A stretch of DNA of 64,000 nt from positions 310,001 to 374,000 of the forward strand of contig NZ_VVIW01000003.1 of NCBI RefSeq assembly GCF_011682045.1. Reading direction: 5' to 3'. The notes beneath the pieces are model-generated. The model was not told where the DNA came from, ran no database searches, and was given only the letters and a program-made list of their open reading frames with translations. The DNA comes from Massilia aquatica. Lineage in GTDB: Bacteria; Pseudomonadota; Gammaproteobacteria; Burkholderiales; Burkholderiaceae_D. Below, piece by piece: positions 1 through 9,636 of this stretch. The position numbers and the translations under genes were made by a program. Position 1 is the first letter of the stretch. Every line of letters starts with the position of its first letter.

Positions 1-1127
1 CCGCGCGCGCGAACGAACTGATCATCAGCGAACGCAAGCTCGACAACGTGGTGGTGGGCGCCTCGCATGTCAAGGGGACCTGGCAGGCCAACGTCGATGC
101 GCGCCAGGTGGCCGGCCACGTCACCTGGGTCGAGGGTCCGAGCGGGCAGGGCCTGGGCAAAGTGACGGCGCGCCTGGCCTCGCTGATCATTCCGGAATCG
201 GCCGCCGCCGGCGTGAAAGACTTGCTCGAAGGCGGCAAGAGCGCGGCCGCGACCATTCCCGCGCTCGACATCGTGGCCGAGCATTTCGAACTGTTCAACA
301 AGAAACTCGGACGCCTGGAACTGGTCGCCAGCAACGCCCAGCTTGCCAGCGGGCGCGAGTGGCAGATCAACAGCTTGCTGCTGGCCAATCCCGACGGCGT
401 GCTGCGCAGCACCGGCAAGTGGGTGACCGGGGAAGGGCAGAGCAACACCAGCCTGAACTTCGTGCTCGACATCGAGGATGCCGGCAAGCTGCTAGACCGT
501 TTCGGCTTCCCCGAAACGCTGCGGCGCGGCAAGGGCAAGATGTCGGGCGAGATCGCCTGGAATGGCTTGCCGTATTCGCTAGACATTCCTAGCTTGTCCG
601 GCAAGATCGACATGAGCGTGGCGGCCGGCCAGTTCCTCAAGCAAGACCCGGGCGCGGCCAAGCTGCTCGGCGTGCTGAGCCTGCAAATGCTGCCGCGCCT
701 GCTCAAACTCGACTTCCACGATGTATTTTCGGAAGGGCTGGCCTTCGACGGCATCAGCGCCAACGCCAGCATCACGCGCGGCGTGGCGCGCACCGACAAC
801 CTGAAAATGCATGGCGTGGCCGCCACCGTGCTCATGGCCGGCACGGCCGACATTGCAAACGAGTCGACCAACCTGCATGTGGTGGTGATCCCCGAATTTA
901 ACCTGGGCACCGGCCCGCTGGTGTACGCGCTGGCGGTCAATCCGGTGGTCGGGCTGGGCAGTTTCCTCGCGCAACTGTTCCTGCGGGCACCCGTGATGAA
1001 GGCGCTGACCTATGAAATGCAGGTCACCGGGCCGTGGAAGGCGCCGGTGATCACCAAGCTCGGCGCGCCGAAGGGCCCGCCGCCGCTGGTGCTGCCGGCG
1101 AGCAACGTGAAGCCCGACAGTAACTGA
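1..1127 (+). CDS. yhdP: YhdP/AsmA-like envelope protein, C-terminal part (5' end outside window)
   Basis: The reading frame is open from the first bases of the window, so only the last ~375 residues are visible. They form the beta-rich C-terminal region typical of the very large YhdP proteins (AsmA-like, usually above 1200 aa). These are inner-membrane-anchored proteins that span the periplasm and are implicated in phospholipid transport to the outer membrane. Recognisable pieces are the segments around KVTARLASLIIP, the FGFPETLRRGKGKMSGEIAW repeat-like part and the hydrophobic C-terminal stretch GTGPLVYALAVNPVVGLGSF. The next gene starts 40 bp downstream on the same strand. yhdP followed by a nitrilase-family gene and tldD is a common gene order in Burkholderiales. 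Family assignment is from recalled sequence pattern; the true start is not in view. Confidence 0.8.
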   Translation, partial: ARANELIISERKLDNVVVGASHVKGTWQANVDARQVAGHVTWVEGPSGQGLGKVTARLASLIIPESAAAGVKDLLEGGKSAAATIPALDIVAEHFELFNKKLGRLELVASNAQLASGREWQINSLLLANPDGVLRSTGKWVTGEGQSNTSLNFVLDIEDAGKLLDRFGFPETLRRGKGKMSGEIAWNGLPYSLDIPSLSGKIDMSVAAGQFLKQDPGAAKLLGVLSLQMLPRLLKLDFHDVFSEGLAFDGISANASITRGVARTDNLKMHGVAATVLMAGTADIANESTNLHVVVIPEFNLGTGPLVYALAVNPVVGLGSFLAQLFLRAPVMKALTYEMQVTGPWKAPVITKLGAPKGPPPLVLPASNVKPDSN

Positions 1128-1167
1128 ACAGACCGACTGAACAGAAGCACCGACCGGAGACCGAGAC

Positions 1168-1965
1168 ATGACCCACGTGGCCGCAGTACAAATGATCAGC
1201 ACCCCCATCGTTGCCGAGAACATCGCCACGGCGCGCCGGCTGGTGGGCGAGGCGGCCGCGCGCGGCGCCACCCTGGTCACCTTGCCGGAATACTGGCCGA
1301 TCATGGGCATGAGCGACACCGACAAGGTGGCCCACGCCGAAGCGCCCGGACACGGTCCCATCCAGGACTGCATGGCGCAACTGGCGCGCCAGCACGGCAT
1401 CTGGCTGATCGGCGGCACCTTGCCGCTGGTGTCCACGGACGCCGGGAGGGTCATGAACACCACCCTGGTGTACGACCCGCAAGGCGCGCCGGTGCAGCGC
1501 TACGACAAGATCCACCTGTTCGGTTTTACCAAGGGACTTGAAACCTACGACGAGGCGCGCACCATCGTGCCGGGCGAGGCTGTGGTGGCGTTCGAGGCGC
1601 CGTTCGGGCGGGTTGGCTTGTCGGTCTGCTACGACCTGCGCTTTCCCGAGCTGTACCGGGCCATGGGCGAGTGCGCGCTGATCGTGGTCACGGCCGCCTT
1701 CACCCACACCACCGGTCTGGCGCACTGGGAAGTGCTGCTGCGCGCGCGCGCCATCGAAAACCAGTGCTACGTGCTGGCCTCGGCCCAGGGCGGTACCCAC
1801 GTCAATGGGCGCCGCACCTTCGGCCACAGCATGCTGATCGACCCCTGGGGCGAGGTCAAGGCGCTGCTGGAAGAGGGCGAAGGGGTCGTCAGCGGCGAGC
1901 TCGACGCGGCTTTCCTGGCGGGGGTGCGCGAAAGCTTGCCGGCACTTAAGCACCGAAAGCTGTGA
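1168..1965 (+). CDS. Carbon-nitrogen hydrolase (nitrilase superfamily, Nit1/deaminated glutathione amidase type)
   Basis: 265 aa, a full-length nitrilase-superfamily hydrolase. The Glu-Lys-Cys catalytic triad is visible: E41 in TLPEYW, K114 in RYDKIHLF and C154 in [13 protein letters not shown]. The [11 protein letters not shown] motif and the KIHLFGF context fit the Nit1/YafV-like branch, which hydrolyses the amide of deaminated glutathione (metabolite repair) in the cytoplasm. The exact substrate is inferred from family only. GGAG lies 8 nt before the ATG. The gene sits between yhdP and tldD, co-oriented and closely spaced, so it is probably co-transcribed with both. Confidence 0.9.
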   Translation: MTHVAAVQMISTPIVAENIATARRLVGEAAARGATLVTLPEYWPIMGMSDTDKVAHAEAPGHGPIQDCMAQLARQHGIWLIGGTLPLVSTDAGRVMNTTLVYDPQGAPVQRYDKIHLFGFTKGLETYDEARTIVPGEAVVAFEAPFGRVGLSVCYDLRFPELYRAMGECALIVVTAAFTHTTGLAHWEVLLRARAIENQCYVLASAQGGTHVNGRRTFGHSMLIDPWGEVKALLEEGEGVVSGELDAAFLAGVRESLPALKHRKL

Positions 1966-2035
1966 GCCACCCTGCGCGCTACCGTAACAGGCCGACTATG
2001 GCACAATGCCTGATCCACACTGAAAGACCCGCAAA

Positions 2036-3496
2036 ATGACACCGTTCGAACCGAATCTCTCCTCCCTGGCAGTCGCGCGCGATGTGCTGCTGACGCCCTT
2101 TGGCCTCGACGAAGGCAAGCTGCTCAGCACCCTGGGCACGATGTTTACCCACAAGGTCGATTACGCCGACCTGTATTTCCAGTTCACCAAGAGCGAATCC
2201 TGGAGCCTGGAAGAAGGCATTGTCAAGACCGGCAGTTTTTCGATCGACCAGGGCGTCGGCGTGCGCGCCGTGTCCGGCGACAAGACCGCTTTCTCGTACT
2301 CCGATGAAATCTCGGAACGCGCCCTGCTCGATGCGGCGGCCGCCACGCGCACCATCGCGCGCGCCGGCGCCGGCAAGATCAAGGTGGCGTCCTCGATGAC
2401 CCCGGTGGGCGGGCGCTCGCTGTACCTGCCCAACGATCCGCTGGCCTCGCTCGACGCCACGGCCAAGGTCAAGCTGCTCGAACGGGTCGAAAAAATGGCG
2501 CGCGCGAAAGATCCGCGCGTGGTGCAGGTCATGGCCGGCCTGGCCGGCGAATACGACGTGGTGCTGGTGGTGCGCAGCGACGGCGTGCTGGCGGCCGATA
2601 TCCGTCCGCTGGTGCGCGTGTCGGTGACAGTCATCGTCGAGCAGAACGGCCGGCGCGAGAGCGGTTCGGCCGGCGGCGGCGGGCGCTACAGCTACGGCTA
2701 CTTCGATGACGCCATGCTCGAGCGCTACGCCGACGAAGCGGTCAAGGCGGCCGTGGTCAACCTCGACGCGCGTCCTGCGCCGGCCGGTCCGATGACCATC
2801 GTGCTGGGCCCGGGCTGGCCTGGCGTGCTGCTGCATGAAGCGATCGGCCACGGCCTCGAAGGCGACTTCAACCGCAAGGGCTCGTCGGCGTTTTCGGGCC
2901 GCATCGGCGAGCGCGTGGCCGCCAAGGGCGTCACCGTGGTCGATGACGGCACCCTGGCCGATCGCCGCGGTTCGCTCAACATGGATGACGAAGGCAATCC
3001 GACCCAGTGCACCACCCTGATCGAAGACGGCATCCTGAAAGGCTACATCCAGGACACCATGAATGCGCGCCTGATGAAGATGCCGGTCACCGGCAATGCG
3101 CGCCGCGAATCGTTCGCGCACCTGCCAATGCCGCGCATGACCAACACCTACATGCTCGGCGGCGACAAGGACCCGGAAGAAATCCTGGCCTCGGTCAAGA
3201 ACGGCTTGTACGCGGTCAACTTCGGCGGTGGCCAGGTCGATATCACCAACGGCAAGTTCGTGTTTTCGGCCAGCGAAGCCTACATGATCGAAAACGGCAA
3301 GGTTACCTATCCGGTCAAGGGCGCCACCCTGATCGGCAACGGTCCTGACGTGCTCAACCGCGTATCGATGATCGGCAACGACATGCGCCTCGATTCCGGC
3401 GTGGGCGTGTGCGGCAAGGAAGGCCAGAGCGTGCCGGTGGGCGTGGGCCAGCCAACCCTGCGCATCGAAGACGTGATCGTGGGCGGTACCGCGTAA
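2036..3496 (+). CDS. tldD: Metalloprotease TldD
   Basis: 486 aa, the normal length for TldD. The zinc-binding HExxxH motif is present as HEAIGH (H267, E268, H272), followed by the family-typical segment [12 protein letters not shown]. TldD pairs with TldE/PmbA to form a cytoplasmic heterodimeric protease that degrades unfolded peptides and matures some modified peptides (microcin B17, CcdA turnover). No tldE/pmbA gene is in this window. The Shine-Dalgarno before the ATG is weak (GAAAGA). A strong hairpin follows about 65 bp after the stop. Last gene of the yhdP–nitrilase–tldD run. Confidence 0.97.
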   Translation: MTPFEPNLSSLAVARDVLLTPFGLDEGKLLSTLGTMFTHKVDYADLYFQFTKSESWSLEEGIVKTGSFSIDQGVGVRAVSGDKTAFSYSDEISERALLDAAAATRTIARAGAGKIKVASSMTPVGGRSLYLPNDPLASLDATAKVKLLERVEKMARAKDPRVVQVMAGLAGEYDVVLVVRSDGVLAADIRPLVRVSVTVIVEQNGRRESGSAGGGGRYSYGYFDDAMLERYADEAVKAAVVNLDARPAPAGPMTIVLGPGWPGVLLHEAIGHGLEGDFNRKGSSAFSGRIGERVAAKGVTVVDDGTLADRRGSLNMDDEGNPTQCTTLIEDGILKGYIQDTMNARLMKMPVTGNARRESFAHLPMPRMTNTYMLGGDKDPEEILASVKNGLYAVNFGGGQVDITNGKFVFSASEAYMIENGKVTYPVKGATLIGNGPDVLNRVSMIGNDMRLDSGVGVCGKEGQSVPVGVGQPTLRIEDVIVGGTA

Positions 3497-3559
3497 AGCG
3501 CTGGCTGTCGCTGGCAGGCCGCTGGCGCTTGCCGGCGCCCGCGGTTCAGGCAAGTTCCC

Positions 3560-3587
3560 AAGGGGCGCACTTCTGGTGCGCCCCTTG
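3560..3587. terminator. Hairpin between convergent tldD and TonB receptor
   Basis: A 10-bp perfect stem (AGGGGCGCAC at 3561–3570 with GTGCGCCCCT at 3576–3585) and a 5-nt loop, followed by a short GCGTTT tail. It lies between two convergent genes and could serve both directions. The T-tract is poor, so efficiency is uncertain. Confidence 0.6.
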
Positions 3588-3652
3588 CGTTTCTGGCCGC
3601 TGGCCGTTGCCGGCTGCCCGCAGTCAAACAAAACATGCGCACGTGCGGACAG

Positions 3653-6325
3653 TCAGAACTTGTAGGTCGCCCTCACGTAAAACGTGCGCCCAAGCGGGTC
3701 CGTGTAGCGCGGATCGTAGCCCTGCTGGAAGGTCGTGCTCTGGACCGTGAATGGTGGATCGTCGTCGAGCAGGTTCTTGACCCCGGCGGTCACGCTGACC
3801 TTCTGGCTGGCCGTGTACGTGCCCGCCAGCGACCAGGTCGAGTAGTGTCCCACGCGGCCGGGCACAACGCCGTTTTCGTCGGGCTGGTCGTCATAGCCGG
3901 ACAGGTAGCGGTTGGACAAGGTCTCGTTGACCGGCCCCCGGGTCCAGCCCAGGGTGGCGTTGTGACGCCAGCGGAACACGGGGGTGGCATCGGCAAAGCG
4001 CCCGGCGTTGACCGTGAACGGGCCGTTGCGCTCGTTCTGGTAGTCGTAGCGGTCGACATAGGTGCCATCGACGCCGAGCGTAAAGTTACCGAGCGCGCCG
4101 CGCTGCAGGCGCCACAGCACGCCCAGGTCGACGCCACGCGTCTTGACCTCGCCCAGGTTCTGGATGATCGCCAGCACGTAGTCGAGCCGGGTGCGGGCGG
4201 CATTGTAGGAATACAGGTTCTGGTATTTCTGGTAATCGCCGAAGATCGATTCCTCCGCCAGTTCGCTGATCTGGTCCTTGAGCCGGATATCCCAGTAGTC
4301 GGCGCTCAAGGTCAGCTTGTCGGTCGGCTCGAGCACGATCCCGGCGCTGTAGGTGCGCGAGCGTTCCGGCCTGACCTGGGAATTGCCGCCACTGCGGATG
4401 TTTTGCTGCTGATCGCAGGAAATGTTGGGATTGGCCCCCGGCGCCGCTTTCCCGCCAGGGCACAGCACCGGATCGTTCCAGGAATTGCTGGTGTTGGTGG
4501 TCGTCTGCGGCCCGTGCAGGTCGTACAGGGTGGGCGCGCGGAAGCCCTTGTTGAACGAGCCGCGCAGCAGCACCTGCTTGGTGGGCTGCCAGCGCAGCGC
4601 CACCTTGGGATTGAAGCTGTGGCCGAAATCGGTGTAGTCGTCGTAGCGCGCGGCCAGGTTCACTTCCAGGTCCTTGAGGAGAGGGACATTGAGCTCGGTG
4701 AACACGGCGCCGATGTTCCGGCTGCCGGACTGGTCCTGGGAGTCGGCGGCGCCGGAGCTCGACGCCTGGCTGGCCAGGGCGCGGTTGACGCGGTAGTCGG
4801 CTTCGTCGCGCCGGAATTCGCCGCCCAGCGCGAAGCCGAGCGGGCCGGCGGGCAGGGTCATCAGTTCGCGGCTGGCCTTGAAGTCGATGGCGCCGCTCTT
4901 GATCTTGGCGCGCCGGTATTCGCCCTGTAACAGCGACTGGCGCAGGTAGTCGTTGCCGGCGCTCGTTTGTTCGCCGAAGGGGTTGAGCAAGCCGTTGCCG
5001 ACCCCCTCGATGATGCGCGCATCGACCACGTAGCCGTCGGTGAACGCGCTGCGCGCCCGCCCTACCGCATACGACAGGCCGAGGTTGTAATCCCAGCCGC
5101 CGAAGCTGCCTTCCATGCCGCCCAACAGGCGGTCGGTCAGGCTCACGTCGAGGCCTTCGCGCTTGCCGGTCACCAGCGGGCGCCAGCTGACGTCGAGCGG
5201 CTCGCCGGTGAGGCCGGCGACGGCGGGCGTGATGCCGGCGCCGGGGTAGAAGGGGCTGGTGCTGGTCATGGTCAGGCCGATGCCGGCCAGCGGCGGCGGC
5301 GCCACACGCGCTTCGTTGGTGCTGCGGCTGTGCAGGTATTCCAGGGTGCCGGTGTGGTCGGCGCCGATTTTTTTGCTGAAGCGGCCGAGGAAGGTTTCTT
5401 GCCTGGTCAGCGGGATCAGGTCGACAAACTGGGTCGAGTCGAAGCGGCAGTTCGGCGCGCCGCTCAGGTTGGGGATGGAATACGGCGGCCGGCAGCCAGT
5501 GGCAAAGCTGGGATTGCCGGAAATGCCTTTCTCGGAATAGAAGTTGGCGGGGAAGGTGGTGCCGCTGGTCTGGTTCAGGCCGCGCTCGGGACGCACCCCG
5601 GTGCGCGCGAAGTCGCGGTCGGTGGCGGTGAGGGAAGACTGGCGGTGGAAGTCGGCCACCCCGAGCAGGTTGTAGCCGTCGGTGGCCAGGTCGCCCCAGC
5701 CGCCGGTGAAGTTGATGCGCTGCTCGTCGCCGCCGCCCGAGCCGGCCGGCTGGTACGCTTCCACGCTCGCTTCCATGCCGCGGTAGGAGCGCTTGGTGAC
5801 GAAGTTGATCACGCCGCCGATGGCGTCGCTGCCGTAGATGGCCGAGGCGCCGTCGCGCAGCACCTCGACCCGTTCCAGCGCGGCCACGGGAATGATGTTC
5901 AGGTCGACCGTATCGGCGAAGAAGGGGTGGTTCGCCAGGCGCCGGCCATTGAGCAGGACCAGGGTCTTGTCGCCGCCCAGGCCGCGCAGGTCGGCGGTGG
6001 CGCGCCCGCCGGTGCCGGAGCCGACCGACTGGCTGGCGCCGGTCGAGGTCTGGTTCATGGGAATGGTGGCCAGCACCTCCTGCACGGTCGAGAGCCCCTG
6101 CTTGGCGAAGTCGTCGGCGCGCAGCGAGGTGATCGGCAGCGCGGTCTGGGCCGCCAGGCGGCGCCGGATCGAGGTGCCGACGATTTCGACTTTTTGCATG
6201 TCGCCGGAAGCGCCGGCCGGCGCCGGCGCCTGGGCCTGGGCCGGCGCAGCCAGCGCAGCGGCGCCAAGCAGGGCGCCACCGGCGCACAGACGGCGAATGG
6301 CGGCGCAGAGGGTTTTTTCAATCAT
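3653..6325 (-). CDS. TonB-dependent outer-membrane receptor (subfamily A)
   Basis: 890 aa. Signal peptide of about 32 residues ending APAQAQ, a TonB-box-like segment (QKVEIVGTSIRR), a plug domain with KTLVLLNGRRLANHP and RVEVLRDGASAIYGSDAIGGVINF, then a long beta-barrel ending in an aromatic residue (VRATYKF) as outer-membrane barrels do. It imports an unknown ligand using TonB energy. Start: GGAG lies 6 nt before the ATG. It begins 12 nt after the stop of the receptor gene at 6338–9187, so the two form one operon. Closest in-window relative is the receptor at 20022–22640 (shared TSGTTFPANFY, DPVLCPGG-type cysteine loop and GYDPR..DPLGR ending). Substrate cannot be read from sequence. Confidence 0.95.
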   Translation of the reverse strand: MIEKTLCAAIRRLCAGGALLGAAALAAPAQAQAPAPAGASGDMQKVEIVGTSIRRRLAAQTALPITSLRADDFAKQGLSTVQEVLATIPMNQTSTGASQSVGSGTGGRATADLRGLGGDKTLVLLNGRRLANHPFFADTVDLNIIPVAALERVEVLRDGASAIYGSDAIGGVINFVTKRSYRGMEASVEAYQPAGSGGGDEQRINFTGGWGDLATDGYNLLGVADFHRQSSLTATDRDFARTGVRPERGLNQTSGTTFPANFYSEKGISGNPSFATGCRPPYSIPNLSGAPNCRFDSTQFVDLIPLTRQETFLGRFSKKIGADHTGTLEYLHSRSTNEARVAPPPLAGIGLTMTSTSPFYPGAGITPAVAGLTGEPLDVSWRPLVTGKREGLDVSLTDRLLGGMEGSFGGWDYNLGLSYAVGRARSAFTDGYVVDARIIEGVGNGLLNPFGEQTSAGNDYLRQSLLQGEYRRAKIKSGAIDFKASRELMTLPAGPLGFALGGEFRRDEADYRVNRALASQASSSGAADSQDQSGSRNIGAVFTELNVPLLKDLEVNLAARYDDYTDFGHSFNPKVALRWQPTKQVLLRGSFNKGFRAPTLYDLHGPQTTTNTSNSWNDPVLCPGGKAAPGANPNISCDQQQNIRSGGNSQVRPERSRTYSAGIVLEPTDKLTLSADYWDIRLKDQISELAEESIFGDYQKYQNLYSYNAARTRLDYVLAIIQNLGEVKTRGVDLGVLWRLQRGALGNFTLGVDGTYVDRYDYQNERNGPFTVNAGRFADATPVFRWRHNATLGWTRGPVNETLSNRYLSGYDDQPDENGVVPGRVGHYSTWSLAGTYTASQKVSVTAGVKNLLDDDPPFTVQSTTFQQGYDPRYTDPLGRTFYVRATYKF

Positions 6326-6337
6326 GTGCGGCTCCGG

Positions 6338-9187
6338 TTAAAAGGTGTAACGCACGCCGGCCGTGAAGAAACGCCCCACGGCGCCGGCATAGTCGAGCGG
6401 GTTGTAGGCGGTGGCGCCGTAGGTCAGCGGATCGAGCGGGGCGATCTTGTCGAAGATGTTTTGCGCCGACCCGAACACTTCGACCCGGGTGCTCGGCTTC
6501 CAGCGGAAGGTCAGGTCGACCGTGGTGAAGGAGGGCAGTTCGCAGCCGGCCGGGGCCGCATCACCATTGGCGAAATGGCTGGCGCAACCGGCCGGGTCGT
6601 TCTTGAACAGCGTGTTCTTGAGGTCGCCCCGGTAGTTGACGTTGGCCGCCACCCGCCACGCGGCGCGCTCCCACGACAGGGAAAAATTGACCCGGTCGTC
6701 GGGCGTGCCGACGCAGTTTGTGACGTCGCAGTTGCCATGGGTGCCGGCAAAATCGCGCGAGCTGCCGTCCTGCTCGGTGCGCAGCCACTTGAACAGGTGG
6801 GTCCACCTGGCGTTCATGGTGAGCTCGCCGGTGCCGGGTCCGACGTCGAAGCGCTGGGTCAGGTCGAGGTCGGCGCCGCGTACTTCGGTGCGGGCCGAGT
6901 TGACATAGCTGGCCAGCACCGCCGTGATCGGGCCGGGGTCGCCGGGCAAGGCGGCGCTGGTCGGATCGCGCGCGATGCGCCCCGCCGCGATGGCGGCATC
7001 GCTCTGTTCCTGGTTGATTTCGTTCTTGCGCTTGATTTCCCACAGGTCGAGCGCGACATTGGTGCGCTTATAAGGGTCCCACACCATGCCGAGATTGATA
7101 CTGCGTGATTTTTCGGGCGACAGCGCCGGGTTGGGCGAGGTGATGATGGCGATCGGGGCCGGGGCACAGGCGATTTCGACCCCCAGGCCACAACGCAGTG
7201 GATCGACGGCGGTGGAAAACGCGGCCAGGCCGCCGACGCCGTTTTCAGCCGTGCTGGGGGCGCGAAAGCCGCGCGCATACGTGCCGCGCAAGGCAAAGGT
7301 GCGCACCGGCGTCCATTTCACGCCGAACTTGGGCGTGTAGGAGTCGCCGGCGTCGGTGTAGTGGTCGGCCCGCAGCGCCCCCGTCAGTTCGAGCGTCGGG
7401 TGCACCGGCGCGAGCACCTCGCCGTACAGCGCGGCCACGTTGCGCCCGCCCTTGTAGGCCGAGTAGCCGAGGCCGACGATGTTGCCGCGCCCGGTGCCGG
7501 GCACGGCTTCCAGCTCGGCTGTTTCGCGCCGGAATTCGCCGCCCAGCGCGACGCCGAGCGGCCCGCCCGGCAGTGCGGCCAGTTCGCGCGAGGCGCGCAT
7601 GTCGAGCTGGGCGATGCGGCTCCTGGCATCGTTGCGTAGCGCCGGCGCCAGCGCCGCGTACAAGGCCGGCGAATTGAGGCCGGCGTTTTCGGCGATGCGC
7701 CATACACTGCCCGGCGCCAGCGCGGCGTAGGCCGGATTGGCGCTGGCCGCCGCCACATTGGCCGGGCTCGGATTGAGCAGGGCGAACATGACGTCGCGCT
7801 GCGGGTAGCGGCTGCGTTCCTGGTCAACCTGGTTTTGCGAGAACAGCAGGGCGGTGTCGAGCTCCCACGGGCCCACGCTGCCCTTGACCCCGGCCAGCAA
7901 GCGCACGAAGTCGGAGTCGATCTGGCTCACGCGCGGGCCGACATCGGCGGCCAGGTAGCGCAGCCGCGCCGGGGTGCCGAAGTAGGGATTGTCGGGATGG
8001 CTAGCGCCCAGCATGACGTTGGCGCTGTTGACCGGCCCGGCGGGCGAGCCGACCGCGCCGCTGACCGCCGACGGCGTCGAGGAAGAGGTCGATTCGCTGC
8101 GGTACAGGTTCAGTTCGGCGTAGGTTTGCACCTCCGGCGTGGCCTGGAAGGTGGCGCGTCCGAAAAAATTGATCCGTTTCTGGCGCGGCTGGATCTGGTT
8201 GTACAGTTGCGCCGCGTCGACCAGGCAGCCGCCGCCGGGGTCGCCCTGCGGATGGCGGGTGAAGTTGGCGCAGGCCGCGCCCGGAAAGGTGCGCGTGAAA
8301 CCGGCGCCGGCCGGGTTGCCGCGGTTGTCATAGTCGAGCGTGTCGGGGTTGCGCACATTGCCGTTGATGGCGCTGCCGCCGGCATTGTTGGCGGTGATGG
8401 CGCCGGTGCCGCCGAGCGACTCCTGGGCGCTGAAGCCCCAGGGGCGCAGGTCGCCGCGTCCGATGTAGGCGCGCTCGGCGCGGTCGCGGTTCCAGATCTC
8501 GCCGCGCCGTCCGTACTCCAGGCTGGCCAGCAGGTTGTAGCGGTCGGCCTGCAGGTCGCCCTTGCCCCAGGTGAGCGAGGCGACCCCGTCGTTGCCGTCG
8601 CGCTCGCGCGACTGGCCGAAGCTGGCGCGCACGGTGGTGCCGCGGAAGTCGCGCCGCAGGATCACGTTGACCACGCCGGCGATCGCGTCCGAACCGTACA
8701 TGGCCGAGGCGCCATCCTTGAGTACTTCGACCCGCTCGACGGCGTCGGCCGGGATGATGTTCAGGTCGGAAAAGACTTTCTGGCCGTCGTCGGCCAGGCC
8801 GTACGGGGCCACCCGGCGCCCGTTGAGCAGCACCAGGGTGGAGGCGGCGCCCAGGCCGCGCAGCGAGATGCCGGAGGCGCCGCTGGCGAAGCCGCCGCCG
8901 AAGCTCGACGGCACCGAGCCCTGGTTGTCGACCGCCAGGGTTTGCAGCAGCTCGGCCACGGTGGTCTTGCCGGAACGCTCGATATCGTTGCGGTTGAGGG
9001 TGATGACGGCGGCCGCCGTTTCCCTGGTGGCGCGCGGGATCAGGGTGCCGGTGATTTCGACGCGCGGGATGGGCGCGGGCGGCGCGGCGGTTTGCGCCTG
9101 GGCGGCGCACGAGAGCAGGGCCAGGCCGGCGGCGCTGCCGCCGGCGAACAGGCACCGCAGCGAACGGGAGAGAATGGTTTCTTGCAT
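6338..9187 (-). CDS. TonB-dependent outer-membrane receptor (subfamily B)
   Basis: 949 aa from the chosen ATG at 9187. An upstream in-frame ATG at 9199 exists, but the GGAG 6 nt before 9187 decides the start. Signal peptide (MQETILSRSLRCLFAGG..., cut near AAQAQ), TonB-box-like VEITGT, plug with TLVLLNGRRVAPYGLADDGQ and VEVLKDGASAMYGSDAIAGVVN, then barrel. The C-terminal part APLDPLTYGATAYNPLDYAG and the cysteine pair in GNCDVTNCVGTP are shared with the receptor at 26959–29751, so these two are paralogues. First gene of a two-receptor operon. Ligand unknown; peptides, carbohydrates or siderophores are all possible for this broad family. Confidence 0.95.
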   Translation of the reverse strand: MQETILSRSLRCLFAGGSAAGLALLSCAAQAQTAAPPAPIPRVEITGTLIPRATRETAAAVITLNRNDIERSGKTTVAELLQTLAVDNQGSVPSSFGGGFASGASGISLRGLGAASTLVLLNGRRVAPYGLADDGQKVFSDLNIIPADAVERVEVLKDGASAMYGSDAIAGVVNVILRRDFRGTTVRASFGQSRERDGNDGVASLTWGKGDLQADRYNLLASLEYGRRGEIWNRDRAERAYIGRGDLRPWGFSAQESLGGTGAITANNAGGSAINGNVRNPDTLDYDNRGNPAGAGFTRTFPGAACANFTRHPQGDPGGGCLVDAAQLYNQIQPRQKRINFFGRATFQATPEVQTYAELNLYRSESTSSSTPSAVSGAVGSPAGPVNSANVMLGASHPDNPYFGTPARLRYLAADVGPRVSQIDSDFVRLLAGVKGSVGPWELDTALLFSQNQVDQERSRYPQRDVMFALLNPSPANVAAASANPAYAALAPGSVWRIAENAGLNSPALYAALAPALRNDARSRIAQLDMRASRELAALPGGPLGVALGGEFRRETAELEAVPGTGRGNIVGLGYSAYKGGRNVAALYGEVLAPVHPTLELTGALRADHYTDAGDSYTPKFGVKWTPVRTFALRGTYARGFRAPSTAENGVGGLAAFSTAVDPLRCGLGVEIACAPAPIAIITSPNPALSPEKSRSINLGMVWDPYKRTNVALDLWEIKRKNEINQEQSDAAIAAGRIARDPTSAALPGDPGPITAVLASYVNSARTEVRGADLDLTQRFDVGPGTGELTMNARWTHLFKWLRTEQDGSSRDFAGTHGNCDVTNCVGTPDDRVNFSLSWERAAWRVAANVNYRGDLKNTLFKNDPAGCASHFANGDAAPAGCELPSFTTVDLTFRWKPSTRVEVFGSAQNIFDKIAPLDPLTYGATAYNPLDYAGAVGRFFTAGVRYTF

Positions 9188-9343
9188 GAGAGGCTCCATA
9201 AAGCGTATGACTGCCCCGTCCGCTTCGAAGTACCATGATTTAGGTCAATCTATCTGATTGGAAAAGTTGACCGTATTTGATCTGGCGCAAAGGCCGGGCA
9301 GGGGGCTCGGTGATTGAGTTTTGCACCCGAGGCGGTCGCACAA

Positions 9344-9357
9344 CTGATCTGGATCAA
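9344..9357. promoter_or_regulatory. Possible FNR-like site upstream of the receptor operon
   Basis: CTGATCTGGATCAA matches the FNR consensus TTGAT-N4-ATCAA at 9 of 10 defined positions. It lies 157 bp before the receptor start at 9187 and 84 bp before the aroG promoter −35 box. A second, poorer match (TTGAT-CTGG-CGCAA) lies near 9278. CRP-like sites have a related pattern, so the regulator is uncertain. Confidence 0.3.
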
Positions 9358-9440
9358 ATGTGACAGGCATCGGCGCCGCTGTTGTGGGAAGCGCGCAACC
9401 GCTTGTGCGCTGCGGCGCTGACGGGTGCCGATAAAACAGC

Positions 9441-9470
9441 TTGCCAAATTGCAGGAATTGTTGTTATAGT
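9441..9470 (+). promoter_or_regulatory. Sigma-70 promoter of the aroG leader
   Basis: −35 TTGCCA (9441–9446), an 18-bp spacer and −10 TATAGT (9465–9470), each hexamer 5/6 to consensus. Predicted transcript start is near 9477, about 20 nt before the leader-peptide ATG, which fits a short leader RNA. Confidence 0.65.
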
Positions 9471-9495
9471 CCTTGCACCACTTTCGGATCTTGCC

Positions 9496-9564
9496 ATGCA
9501 CAACGTCGTTTTCTTTACCTGCTACTTTTACTTTAGCAATTCCAACCCAAAGGCGGTGGAGTAG
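9496..9564 (+). CDS. Phe/Tyr-rich leader peptide of aroG (22 aa)
   Basis: A 22-codon ORF between the promoter and the terminator hairpin upstream of aroG. Residues 6–13 read FFTCYFYF, so six of eight codons are Phe or Tyr. These are end products of the pathway whose first enzyme is encoded downstream. A weak GGA lies 7 nt before the ATG. The codons for the last five residues and the stop overlap the GGCGGT segment (9552–9557), which can pair with the 5' arm of the terminator. This is the arrangement of amino-acid-biosynthesis attenuators such as pheA and trp: slow decoding of Phe/Tyr codons would favour the antiterminator. Role is inferred from layout; translation is not shown. Confidence 0.75.
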   Translation: MHNVVFFTCYFYFSNSNPKAVE

Positions 9565-9616
9565 CGGCAGGTTCACGTAGCAACGACGAGATCTTGCAAC
9601 ATCCAGAGAAACCGCC
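9552..9616 (+). promoter_or_regulatory. Predicted antiterminator pairing of the aroG attenuator
   Basis: GGCGGT (9552–9557, inside the 3' end of the leader ORF) is complementary to ACCGCC (9611–9616), the 5' arm of the terminator. A second segment, GGC-A-GGTT (9566–9573), can pair with AACC-GCC (9610–9616) with one bulge. An additional pairing, CGTCGTT (9504–9510) with AACGACG (9582–9588), would bring the arms together or act as a pause structure. These pairings exclude the terminator stem. Confidence 0.6.
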
Positions 9617-9636
9617 AGTCATGGCGGTTTTTTTTT
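9609..9636 (+). terminator. Attenuator terminator in the aroG leader
   Basis: Perfect 8-bp stem AAACCGCC (9609–9616) / GGCGGTTT (9623–9630), loop AGTCAT, and a run of nine T ending at 9636. It lies before aroG, between the leader peptide and the aroG ATG (49 nt away), so it terminates prematurely rather than after the gene. Confidence 0.9.
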
